NCBI GenBank assembly: GCA_959596495.1
Contig: CAUFXK010000011.1
Location: 1-39,104 of the forward strand
DNA from: an uncultured Collinsella sp.
GTDB taxonomy: Bacteria > Actinomycetota > Coriobacteriia > Coriobacteriales > Coriobacteriaceae
Direction: 5' to 3'
Length of the DNA: 39,104 nt
Below, piece after piece: positions 31,376 to 38,489 of the stretch. Position 1 is the stretch's first letter; every line of letters starts with the position of its first letter. The position numbers and the translations under genes were made by a program. A model generated the notes under the pieces. The model was not told the DNA's origin, did not search any database, and worked only from the letters and a program-made list of their open reading frames with translations.

Positions 31376-32842
31376 TTATTCCACGCGCTCTGATAGTCGA
31401 TATTTGCGGTTGCGGCTCGTCGCCGGCGCCGTGGGCTCAAGCTCGCCTTGAGCAATGAGCGCGTTGACGCGCGACCTAACCTGGGAAATTGTAAGCTCCG
31501 TGCGTTCTGCCAGCTCACGCGTCCCCAGCTCGCCGTAATGTTTGAGTGCCGTCACAATTAAGCCCCCGCCATGATCGACCGGCTCGATCTTTGAACGGTA
31601 AAGTACGACCTTGAACCGATCGAACCCCGGGCAGAACAGGGGCTCGGCCAGACCATGCGCGCGCATGGCATCGATCATCATCGGGATGCCCGAGCCATTG
31701 CCCTCAGCCGGCGAACCTGCGCCATCCGGAAGCGGGACAATCGACATGAGTTTCACGAGCGTCGCGTTACGGCATCGGGAGCTGCCGTCAAACAAGTTCT
31801 CGCGAGTCTTCCCTCCATAAAGGCCGCCGGGATTCGTCACCTCGATACGGTCGTCAAAAACGTCGACGGCGATCGATTGCCCACAGAACCGATCCCCGTA
31901 TTCCCTGTGGATAACCGCGTTGGCGACTGCCTCGCGCAGGACCTCCTCGGGAATCTCCAGCGAGTCGATACGCGAGATGCCTTGGACGGTCGAGGTGCGG
32001 CGCAGGTTTTTGGCGACAGCCGCGACAGTATCCGAAATCATCTCGCCCAGGGTGCCCTCGCAGACTGTGCGGTCCATAAATCTTAGCGGTCCCGCAGCGC
32101 CCTTTTGAGTTCCCGCATGGACAGCCACATCAATGAAGAGCTTGGGATAGAACTGCTGAGGGTAAACGCCCGCGGCAAGGAGGCCGGCCTTGGTAACATT
32201 GCCCTGGAAGTCGAGGAGATTCAGGCGTTCCATCTTTGTCTTCTTGTCCGTCGCACCACGCATCGCTCGAGGCGTCAACGAATAGGCGCGTTCTATCGTG
32301 CGGTCGACCAGCGACTCGTCGAGATCGCCCACACTCGTGCCGGGCACCGCATCGCGATCGCTAGGACTCGTCCGTTCGTATGACGACAGTGCCAAAACCT
32401 CGGTCGACGAAAGGGGCACGTCTTTGTCATCGACGCGCTTGTAGCTGCCGCCCTGGGCGCCCCGCTCTATTACATAGCAAGGCTTGCTCGACGGGTCGAG
32501 CTCCTCAATCGTGATAACGAGAACAACGGTACCCCGAAGCCCCACGCGCTCAATGGTGTATTTGGGCGGATTGGCCAGCTTTCCGCGACCGCCAGCATCG
32601 CCCATGCCCGCCACGAATTGGTTGAGTACCTTCTCGGTCTCAAAGTTTGCAACTGGGACAAAACCCGCGCGCTCGCTCACTCCGAGTACGATGATGCCGC
32701 CGGCGGTGTTTGCGAAAGCGCTGACTGTTTCCCATACGTCGCGGGAAAGCGTCATGGCGCTCTCTTTTACTTCGACGCTAAGGTCATCCGAACCCATGTG
32801 CTTTAAAGACTCGAGCAAACCGGCCAGCTCGTTTTCGTTCAT
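31376..32842 (-). CDS. Schlafen/AlbA_2 domain ATP-binding transcriptional regulator
   Basis: A 488-residue protein with three parts. Residues about 10-135 are an AlbA_2 (Schlafen-type) nucleic-acid-binding domain (LSVEVKESAM ... VSAFANTAGGIIVLGV). A middle part at about 270-400 resembles the HATPase_c_4 domain (EEVLREAVANAVIHREYGD, with the Asn box, and NPGGLYGG). A C-terminal winged helix (about 430-480, ELGTRELAERTELTISQVRS) could bind DNA. The ATG at 32842 has AAGGGA seven bases upstream, and a GTG six bases earlier is possible. Two arrays of TATCTCTCGT sit directly upstream, making autoregulation plausible. Function beyond the family name is unknown. Confidence 0.82.
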   Translation of the reverse strand: MNENELAGLLESLKHMGSDDLSVEVKESAMTLSRDVWETVSAFANTAGGIIVLGVSERAGFVPVANFETEKVLNQFVAGMGDAGGRGKLANPPKYTIERVGLRGTVVLVITIEELDPSSKPCYVIERGAQGGSYKRVDDKDVPLSSTEVLALSSYERTSPSDRDAVPGTSVGDLDESLVDRTIERAYSLTPRAMRGATDKKTKMERLNLLDFQGNVTKAGLLAAGVYPQQFYPKLFIDVAVHAGTQKGAAGPLRFMDRTVCEGTLGEMISDTVAAVAKNLRRTSTVQGISRIDSLEIPEEVLREAVANAVIHREYGDRFCGQSIAVDVFDDRIEVTNPGGLYGGKTRENLFDGSSRCRNATLVKLMSIVPLPDGAGSPAEGNGSGIPMMIDAMRAHGLAEPLFCPGFDRFKVVLYRSKIEPVDHGGGLIVTALKHYGELGTRELAERTELTISQVRSRVNALIAQGELEPTAPATSRNRKYRLSERVE

Positions 32843-32905
32843 CTGCACGTCCCTTCGCTCGGTCCTGCGGAGAATGCCGCAGACGGATTTCCCTCGTCTC
32901 TCAGT

Positions 32906-32987
32906 TATCTCTCGTAATTATCTCTCGTCTTTCTGTTATCTCTCGTATTAGATATGGGTGAAAGATGAGAGATAAGATATCTCTACC
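32906..32987. repeat. TATCTCTCGT repeat array, copy 1
   Basis: TATCTCTCGT occurs at 32906, 32919 and 32937, with start-to-start spacings of 13 and 18 bases. An inverted ATGAGAGATA follows at 32965-32974 and a further TATCTCTAC at 32978. The third unit and the inverted copy can form a hairpin. It lies 64-145 bases upstream of the AlbA_2 gene, in an operator-like position. Confidence 0.8.
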
Positions 32988-33069
32988 TGCTTCATTAAAT
33001 CATGTTTTTGCTGGTGGAACAATCGATATTGAGACAATACCATGGTTGCTTGTCTCTTTGCTGCTGAGC

Positions 33070-33137
33070 TATCTCTCGTAATTATCTCTCGTCTTTAATC
33101 TATCTCTCGTATTAGTGACGAATGAGAGATGAGAGAT
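33070..33137. repeat. TATCTCTCGT repeat array, copy 2
   Basis: TATCTCTCGT occurs at 33070, 33083 and 33101, with the same 13- and 18-base spacings as copy 1. It is followed by overlapping inverted ATGAGAGATGAGAGAT at 33122-33137. Copies 1 and 2 start 164 bases apart. The sequence between them (32988-33069) holds no gene. Confidence 0.8.
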
Positions 33138-33188
33138 GCGTGAGTGATGGACGAGTGTGATTTTTTGGACGGTCGGAAAATCCCTCAA

Positions 33189-33227
33189 ATAAAAAACGGG
33201 GCCGGCCTTACGCCGAGCCCCGTTTTC
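33189..33227 (-). terminator. Rho-independent terminator at the end of the PTS locus
   Basis: On the minus strand AAAACGGGGC pairs with GCCCCGTTTT around a 14-base loop that can itself pair in part. TTTTTTATTTG follows. It lies 45 bases after the IID stop. Confidence 0.85.
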
Positions 33228-33271
33228 AAACGGTCAGTTAGTTATCCAACGCGCGAGCATAGCAGTCAACA

Positions 33272-34120
33272 TTACGCCGCCGCGAACACTCCCAAGCCCG
33301 TTCCGATGATGCAGATTGCGAAGATGCCCAAGATGATCCAAATGGTCTTGACGCCCTTTTTATAGAGGGCAACGCAAGCGAACGTTGCCAGCAAGGGCAG
33401 CAGACCGGGGAAGATCGAATCGAACAGATCCTGCAGGACAATCTCCGAACCACCCACGTCAAAGGTCAAAGCCGTGGACAGCGAGACCTGTGCCGCAATC
33501 ATGGCGCCGATAACGGTCATTCCGAGAACACCGGCAGCATGCGTCATGCGAGACATAAGGTTGCTCTCTTCGGACTGCTGCAAAAACTTGGTTCCCAAGT
33601 CGTAACCCAGATGGGCGGCGACGATACGCGTTGCAAAGTTAATCACGGAGTAGATGAGCGCGTACACGATGGGGCCGAGCGGGTTGCCCGTCGAAGCGAT
33701 GCCAATACCAATGCCGGCGGCAACCACGCGGAACGTACCCCAGTAGAACGAATCGCCGATGCCGGAAAGCGGTCCCATAAGGCCGACCTTCATGGCGTTA
33801 ATCGAGGACGTGTCGAAGTTCTTATCGGCAGCCGCCTGCTCTTCCATCGAAACCGTTAGGCCGGCTACAAACGGAAGCACATGAGGCGTGATGTTAAAGA
33901 ACTCTGTATGGCGATCGAGCGCCGCATAGTAATCGTCGTCGTTGGGATAGATCTTTCGCAGGGGCTTCTGAATGGTGTACATGAAGCCCATTGCCATCAT
34001 CTTATCGTACGACTGCGAGCACTGGCTCGTAAACTGGCGAAGGAACATGCTCCGATACATATCGGGAGTCATAATCGCGTCCTTCTTGGCCTCTTTGAGG
34101 TCGGTGTTCTGGATAGCCAT
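33272..34120 (-). CDS. PTS mannose/fructose/sorbose-family IID component
   Basis: A 282-residue membrane subunit that forms the sugar channel with IIC. The family pattern is clear: a hydrophilic N-terminus with MYRSMFLRQFTSQCSQSYDK, the segment FFNITPHVLPFVAGLTVSME, the signature GLMGPLSGIGDSFYWGTFR (about 114-132), and C-terminal hydrophobic helices. GAGGAGGA precedes the ATG, and the start overlaps the IIC stop by one base (TAATG), so the two are translationally coupled. It ends the locus before a terminator. Confidence 0.94.
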   Translation of the reverse strand: MAIQNTDLKEAKKDAIMTPDMYRSMFLRQFTSQCSQSYDKMMAMGFMYTIQKPLRKIYPNDDDYYAALDRHTEFFNITPHVLPFVAGLTVSMEEQAAADKNFDTSSINAMKVGLMGPLSGIGDSFYWGTFRVVAAGIGIGIASTGNPLGPIVYALIYSVINFATRIVAAHLGYDLGTKFLQQSEESNLMSRMTHAAGVLGMTVIGAMIAAQVSLSTALTFDVGGSEIVLQDLFDSIFPGLLPLLATFACVALYKKGVKTIWIILGIFAICIIGTGLGVFAAA

Positions 34121-34893
34121 TAGAAGTCCTCCTCTTCATCTGCAGCAACCGTCTGCGGACCGGACGAGCCCTCGCGGAAGGCCAGGAGCAGCGCGACGCA
34201 AATGGCAGCTGCGGCGACGCCGACCACGTCCATCTTGAGGTAGATGACCATAATGAAGCCCAGGAAAAGCCAGGGAAGGAGCTTGTTATCGCCCATGGTC
34301 CTGATAAGAAGAGCGAAGCCGATGCAGACCATGACGCCGGACGCAACGTTGAGGCCGTCCATCACAAACTGCGGAATCGCGTTGAGCGCATTGTTGATAA
34401 GGTCGGCACCAAAGAACAGCGAGCCAAACACCAGCAGTGCAGACGGAATGCCAATCGACAGCGGCACGATGGTCAGATGGTACAGATTCGCCTTGGCAAG
34501 ATCGCGATTTGCCAGAGCGGTCTCAATCTTCTTGCAGGCAAAGGCACCCGGAACGGCGTAGCAGAAGTTGCGCCACACCTGAAGGAAGACGGAGACGGGA
34601 AGGGCGAGCGCGACGGCAGTTGCCGTGCCCGTACCCGTAATGACGGCAAACGCGCAGCCAAGCACGCCGGAGGCATAGACCTCGGGAGGGACCGCCGCGC
34701 CGACCATGATGGCGCCCATGAACATGGACTCCAAAGCAGCGCCGACGATAACGCCCTGCTGGACATCGCCAAGGATCAAGCCGACAAACAGGCTCGTAAA
34801 CAGCGGACGACCAAGCATCGTAATGCCAAATAATTGCTCGTCCATGGACGCAATAAATGCGACCAGTGCAACTAGAAGATACTGGACAACCAT
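34120..34893 (-). CDS. PTS mannose/fructose/sorbose-family IIC component
   Basis: A 257-residue integral membrane subunit with the family motif GRPLFTSLFVGLILGDVQQG (about 27-46) and GAALESMFMGAIMVGAAVPP. Several hydrophobic helices follow. The C-terminus is polar. The start is taken at ATG 34893, with GGGG nine bases upstream; a TTG at 34902 would add three residues. IIC and IID together translocate the sugar. The preceding gap holds a perfect 13-bp hairpin that separates this pair from the deglycase gene. Confidence 0.93.
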   Translation of the reverse strand: MVVQYLLVALVAFIASMDEQLFGITMLGRPLFTSLFVGLILGDVQQGVIVGAALESMFMGAIMVGAAVPPEVYASGVLGCAFAVITGTGTATAVALALPVSVFLQVWRNFCYAVPGAFACKKIETALANRDLAKANLYHLTIVPLSIGIPSALLVFGSLFFGADLINNALNAIPQFVMDGLNVASGVMVCIGFALLIRTMGDNKLLPWLFLGFIMVIYLKMDVVGVAAAAICVALLLAFREGSSGPQTVAADEEEDF

Positions 34894-34914
34894 TTCGATC
34901 AACCCCAGAAACAG

Positions 34915-34953
34915 GTCTGCAGGCGAGGCATTCTGCGCAGCTCGCCTGCAGAC
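34915..34953 (-). other. Perfect 13-bp intercistronic stem-loop between deglycase and IIC genes
   Basis: GTCTGCAGGCGAG (34915-34927) is the exact reverse complement of CTCGCCTGCAGAC (34941-34953), with a 13-base loop. No T-tract follows on the minus strand, so it is probably an mRNA processing or stability element rather than a terminator. Confidence 0.7.
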
Positions 34954-34974
34954 AACCGCAGCAATTTGAGAGGA

Positions 34975-36009
34975 TTAGTAGTTCATCTGGTGATAGTAAC
35001 GACGCGTGGTGAGCGGGTGGTTACGGACGTGCTCGAGATGGCAGCTCAGACGCTCGGTGATGGTGTAGGTGACCATCGGGGAGACGATCTTGCGGAACTC
35101 GGGGTCGCTGAACGGCAGCTCGACCTCGGCGGTGTCAAACTTGTTCACGCGGACGTTGACGCCCTTCTCGTCGGCGAGCATGTGAGTGAAGTTGTCCACG
35201 CGGTCCATGAGCTTACGGGTGTCGTCCTCGCCGTAGAGCATGATGAGGCTCGTGCCTTCCTCGCACAGCTCGATGGTGCCGTGGAAGAACTCGGCGGCGT
35301 GGATGGACTTGGTCTTGATCCACTGCATCTCCTCGAGGATGCACATGGCGTAGTCGTAGGCCTCACCCCAGAGCATGCCGGAGCCAATCACCATGTGGTA
35401 ATCGGTGTCCTTGAAGTCCTCGGCCATGGCGGCGCAGCGCTCGTCCTGAGCGTCCTTGGCCTTGATGAGGTACGGAGCGATGTTGCCGAACTCTTCCATG
35501 AAGGTGTCGTACTTGGGGAAGGCGCCGGCGTTCTTGAGGAAGCGGGCGACCAGCGTGATCTGGTAGGTGTAGATGGCCTCGCACAGAACGTCGTCCTCGG
35601 CGAAGCTGAAGAACTTGTAATCGGCGTACTCGGTGGCCGGGGTGTTGTCGTTGGAGACATACATCAGCGTGCGGGCGCCCTGCTCCTGGCAGAACTTGGC
35701 AGCCTCAATGATCTCGGGGGTGGTGCCGGTACGGGTGGAGAAGACGCAGACAGAATCCTTGTTGAAGGTCTTGGGCGGGCAGGCGAGGAACTCTGCGGCG
35801 ATCTCGCAGTGGACATCGACGTCGGCCGTGGTGGTCTCGACCCAATACTTCATCGGGAGCGTGTGGGCCCAGGTGCCGCCGCAGCCGATGAAGAAGATGT
35901 TGGAATAACCCTGCTCGCAGACCTCGTCCACGGCAGCCTCAATCTGAGGACGGAGAGCGAGGGCATCGCTCACAACCTTCTCGTAACGAGGCTCATCGAA
36001 ATTGAACAT
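34975..36009 (-). CDS. SIS-domain deglycase resembling FrlB (fructoselysine/glucoselysine-6-phosphate)
   Basis: A 344-residue sugar isomerase-fold protein with two SIS domains: the first has FFIGCGGTWAHTLP (about 39-52) and VFSTRTGTTPEIIEAA (about 89-104); the second has MVIGSGMLWGEAYDYA and SIHAAEFFHGTIEL. The C-terminus HPLTTRRYYHQMNY recalls FrlB-type deglycases, which split fructoselysine-6-phosphate into glucose-6-phosphate and lysine. A phosphorylating PTS in the same locus would supply such a substrate. GGAG lies seven bases before the ATG. A separate promoter precedes it. Glutamine-fructose or other amino-sugar isomerases are alternatives. Confidence 0.82.
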   Translation of the reverse strand: MFNFDEPRYEKVVSDALALRPQIEAAVDEVCEQGYSNIFFIGCGGTWAHTLPMKYWVETTTADVDVHCEIAAEFLACPPKTFNKDSVCVFSTRTGTTPEIIEAAKFCQEQGARTLMYVSNDNTPATEYADYKFFSFAEDDVLCEAIYTYQITLVARFLKNAGAFPKYDTFMEEFGNIAPYLIKAKDAQDERCAAMAEDFKDTDYHMVIGSGMLWGEAYDYAMCILEEMQWIKTKSIHAAEFFHGTIELCEEGTSLIMLYGEDDTRKLMDRVDNFTHMLADEKGVNVRVNKFDTAEVELPFSDPEFRKIVSPMVTYTITERLSCHLEHVRNHPLTTRRYYHQMNY

Positions 36010-36059
36010 CCCTTACTCCTAACTCACTTGGATGAACCCTTCATTCATCCCATGACGTT

Positions 36060-36087
36060 ATAATACTTTATATAACTAACTATGCAA
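36060..36087 (-). promoter_or_regulatory. Promoter of the deglycase-IIC-IID unit, with nearby palindrome
   Basis: On the minus strand TTGCAT (36087-36082), a 16-base spacer, then TATTAT (36065-36060). Just downstream GGATGAA-N7-TTCATCC (36030-36050) forms a perfect 7-bp dyad between promoter and start codon, a plausible operator. Confidence 0.6.
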
Positions 36088-36121
36088 GAACTATTTCAGA
36101 TTTTTTTGATTTTTCTTTAAT

Positions 36122-36152
36122 AAAAAGCCCGCCGATCAAATGATCGACGGGC
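36122..36152 (-). terminator. Internal Rho-independent terminator after the IIB gene
   Basis: GCCCGTCGATCA pairs with TGATCGGCGGGC (one G-U pair) around a two-base spacer on the minus strand, followed by TTTTTATTAAAG. It splits IIA-IIB from the deglycase-IIC-IID genes. Confidence 0.85.
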
Positions 36153-36203
36153 ATAGGCATAGAGCATTGGTTCAATAAATGCCGAGCATCAACGTGTTTC
36201 CGG

Positions 36204-36677
36204 CTAGAAAACGTCCTTGGCAAACACCTTAGCGTCATTGGGGACCTGACGGATTTCGATGGCCACGCCATCGCCCAGGAGCTCTTGGATATGCTCGGCA
36301 TCTTTCTCGGTCGCAAAGATCGCAGGGGTCGGATGAAGCGTGGTCTCAGGGGTCTTTCGGGTTCCGCCCAGATTGATCTCTTTGATGTCTTTGCAACCCT
36401 TAGCGAGACGATAGACATCTTCAATCGTCTCAGTGATGATAAACAGCGAATACTTGTCGGTAACGCCGCTGTTGAGCGCCTCGATAGCAGCGTCAACATC
36501 CTTGATGACGAGTTTAACGCCGTTGGGGCGGGCGAGCCTCAAGGCCGCCTTCCTCATGTCGTCTTTTGCCACAGCATCGCTGGCAAGCAAGATGCAATCT
36601 ACATCCAAAGCGTGAGTCCAGGACATGGCAACTTGGCCGTGAATCAGTCGGTAATCAACTCTCGTAAGCTTAATCAT
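36204..36677 (-). CDS. PTS mannose/fructose/sorbose-family IIB component
   Basis: A 157-residue cytoplasmic phosphotransfer protein. The active-site histidine is His13 in VDYRLIHGQVAMSW, the hallmark of this IIB family. The rest is the normal IIB fold (DCILLASDAVAKDD, EINLGGTR). It takes phosphate from IIA and passes it to the incoming sugar. The ATG at 36677 is preferred because GGAG lies nine bases upstream; an ATG at 36686 directly abuts that GGAG and is less likely. A terminator follows 50 bases after the stop codon. Confidence 0.94.
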   Translation of the reverse strand: MIKLTRVDYRLIHGQVAMSWTHALDVDCILLASDAVAKDDMRKAALRLARPNGVKLVIKDVDAAIEALNSGVTDKYSLFIITETIEDVYRLAKGCKDIKEINLGGTRKTPETTLHPTPAIFATEKDAEHIQELLGDGVAIEIRQVPNDAKVFAKDVF

Positions 36678-36748
36678 CGTTATCATCTCCGCACGTGATA
36701 AAGGGAATGACAGGTGTGGCCCCTAGCTAGGGCTCGAACCAGAACTAA

Positions 36749-37168
36749 CTAGAACTCTTCTTCCTCGGCGCCGGCAAGCATGTCCGCCGCCTCGCAAAGC
36801 TGAATAAACGAACGCGATCCCTCGACCGCGGCTTTGGCCTTGTCCGCATCCAGGGAGTCCAGCTGTGTAACCATTTCCACCAGCAGCGGCAAGTTCATTC
36901 CAGCGATTAACGTAAACGATCCGTCGGTCTGCCTCTGAATGAATTCGTTGTTTACAGAGCCGCCAAAGATGTCAGTCACGACAAACCAAGAGTCGGCAGG
37001 GTCCCTCGTCTCCATCCATGCATCAATCAACGCCGCGACGTCCCTTGAATCGTCATCGACATAGGCGCACAGGCACTCGATTCGGTCGTTGGTGCCCATC
37101 AGAATCTCCAGAGAGCTTTTCATGCCTTGGGCGAGATAACCATGACTCGCTAGCAATATCTTATTCAT
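36749..37168 (-). CDS. PTS mannose/fructose-family IIA component
   Basis: A 139-residue cytoplasmic protein. The phosphorylated histidine is His9 in ILLASHGYLAQGM, as in the mannose-type IIA (EIIA-Man) family. The motif VVTDIFGGSVNNEF (about 62-75) and MNLPLLVEMV are typical. It accepts phosphate from HPr. TTGGAG precedes the ATG. It is the first structural gene after the GntR regulator and lies 62 bases upstream of IIB. Confidence 0.92.
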   Translation of the reverse strand: MNKILLASHGYLAQGMKSSLEILMGTNDRIECLCAYVDDDSRDVAALIDAWMETRDPADSWFVVTDIFGGSVNNEFIQRQTDGSFTLIAGMNLPLLVEMVTQLDSLDADKAKAAVEGSRSFIQLCEAADMLAGAEEEEF

Positions 37169-37270
37169 AGTTCTCCAATACCAATAGGACGTACTATATT
37201 GTCATAACAAAGTATATTAGCAATCTACCCTACGTGGTGTGTCTATTTTCCAAATCCGCGAACGGTAACA

Positions 37271-37292
37271 ATTGGTCGGTAAATCGACCAAT
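37271..37292. promoter_or_regulatory. Perfect inverted repeat upstream of IIA, candidate GntR operator
   Basis: ATTGGTCG-N6-CGACCAAT, with TGGTC/GACCA cores like those recognised by HutC/UTRA-type GntR regulators. It lies between the gntR stop codon and the AT-rich stretch before IIA. Lack of a T-tract argues against a terminator. Confidence 0.5.
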
Positions 37293-37303
37293 CTATCGCT
37301 AAT

Positions 37304-38008
37304 TTACAAATAGAACTTCAGTCGCTCGGTGCAGTACACCTGACGGGAGATAAAAAGCGGCTCGCCACTTGGGGCATAACGTCTATCGACAAACAGAAGC
37401 AGCGAAGAGTCCAGCTCCACGTTAAGGTATGCCGCCTCGAGCTCGCTCGCATAGCAGACCTCGAGCGTACGCGTGTTGGGGCCCATCTTGATCCCCTGGC
37501 GATCGAGTACCGCCATCAGCGAATCATCGAGGGACTCATGCTCCAAAAAAGAAAGCGCAGCGGAATAGCTATTGGTTTCCAGCATCGTGGGCTTGCCATC
37601 CACAAGGCGCAGACGACGGCTACGCAATACCTTTTGGGTATCGTCTACGCCCAGGAACTTCGCGTCTCGCAGACTTGGGAAGTCCCAGCCCATTTCGAGA
37701 ACCCTGGTAGACGCCTGTTTGCCCGCAAGCTGGCACGAATGGGTAAAGCTCTCACGGTCGTCCGCGGCATACATCTGCGTGTCCGACGAAACGAACGTGC
37801 CCTTGCCGCGGGCCCTCTCAACAAGCCCAGCATCTTCCATTTCTTTAATTGCGGAGCGAACCGTTATTCGGCTCACGCCAAATTGCTCGATAAGCTCCGC
37901 CTCGGTCGGAAGCTTATCTCCCGGGCGGTACGTGCCGTTGGCGATTGAATCAGAAAGCGCACGAACAATCTGTTTGTACAGGGGGATAACGCTATTTGCC
38001 TCAACCAT
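37304..38008 (-). CDS. GntR family regulator with UTRA ligand domain
   Basis: A 234-residue DNA-binding regulator. Residues about 5-75 are the GntR winged helix (PLYKQIVRALSDSIANGTYR, PTEAELIEQFGVSRITVRSA). Residues about 90-230 are a UTRA effector domain, ending with the family-typical RQVYCTERLKFYL. It probably senses the imported sugar derivative or its phosphate and controls the PTS-deglycase genes. The start is taken at ATG 38008 with AAAGG upstream; an ATG at 38017 directly abuts that site. TACAAT about 50 bases upstream is a possible -10 box. Confidence 0.93.
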   Translation of the reverse strand: MVEANSVIPLYKQIVRALSDSIANGTYRPGDKLPTEAELIEQFGVSRITVRSAIKEMEDAGLVERARGKGTFVSSDTQMYAADDRESFTHSCQLAGKQASTRVLEMGWDFPSLRDAKFLGVDDTQKVLRSRRLRLVDGKPTMLETNSYSAALSFLEHESLDDSLMAVLDRQGIKMGPNTRTLEVCYASELEAAYLNVELDSSLLLFVDRRYAPSGEPLFISRQVYCTERLKFYL

Positions 38009-38228
38009 ATCAACCATACCTTTACAAGGAATCAGCAGCCTATAGGTAAATGACTTATATTGTATTAGAACTTTTTAGCACTCCACGCCATTTCCTATAA
38101 TGTTTTAGCAAACGAGGGGTTATTTTGCGTAAGCGGTGTAGAGTCCATCCATTTCCGCATACAGCTTCAATCTGATGGCGGTATATGCATCCGATAAGCC
38201 GATTGATTTTTATCTTCTACCTGTCTCA

Positions 38229-38312
38229 CATTCATCCCTCGTCGTAGAGATGAATGCGAGGTGAGAGATACGTACTTGACACGCGAGCGTGGATATTTGG
38301 ACGGTTTTTGGG
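38229..38312. repeat. Third copy of the CTCGT...GAGAGAT repeat unit
   Basis: From about 38237 this stretch aligns with 33105-33180: CTCGT-N4-AG, GAATG-N-GAG, TGAGAGAT-N-CGT, then ACG-N-GAG-rich sequence and TTTGGACGGT occur in the same order. CATTCATC (38229-38236) and GATGAATG (38249-38256) also form an 8-bp dyad. This shows the element is dispersed and not tied to the AlbA_2 gene. Confidence 0.65.
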
Positions 38313-38409
38313 CTTTTGGCGGCCGATTTCGTCCGAAAATCCACGCTCATGCGGCAGACGTCCGAATTTCCACGCTCGTGTGCCAGAAAATCCACGCTCA
38401 TCCGGCAGA
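38285..38409. repeat. TCCACGCTC repeat cluster
   Basis: TCCACGCTC occurs at 38340, 38369 and 38391, with an inverted copy GAGCGTGGA at 38285-38293. Two copies are followed by CAT(G/C)CGGCAGA. GAGCGTGGATATTTGGACG reverse-complements, with two mismatches, to a stretch ending 38377. It lies immediately upstream of the next gene's promoter. Short frames over it encode repeated peptides and are not genes. Confidence 0.7.
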
Positions 38410-38437
38410 TTGGTCGAAGGCCCCATATGGGTATACT
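38410..38437 (+). promoter_or_regulatory. Probable promoter of the M16C peptidase gene
   Basis: TTGGTC at 38410-38415, a 16-base spacer, then TATACT at 38432-38437, about 50 bases before the start codon. Confidence 0.6.
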
Positions 38438-38489
38438 CTCGAGGATTCGACTCGATTCGCCCCCGTTGGGGCGTCAAAGGAGACTGCAT

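Noticed and set aside
32906..33137. CRISPR array or plasmid iteron origin
   Set aside because: Ten-base units with 3- and 8-base gaps are too short for CRISPR, and no replication initiator gene is adjacent; an operator or dispersed repeat fits better.
38285..38409. CRISPR array
   Set aside because: Repeats are only nine to about eighteen bases, irregularly spaced, one is inverted, and no cas genes are nearby.
38210..38489. Small frames over the repeat cluster encoding repeated peptides such as MSVDF
   Set aside because: The repetition comes from the DNA repeats themselves; no ribosome-binding site or conserved protein pattern was seen.
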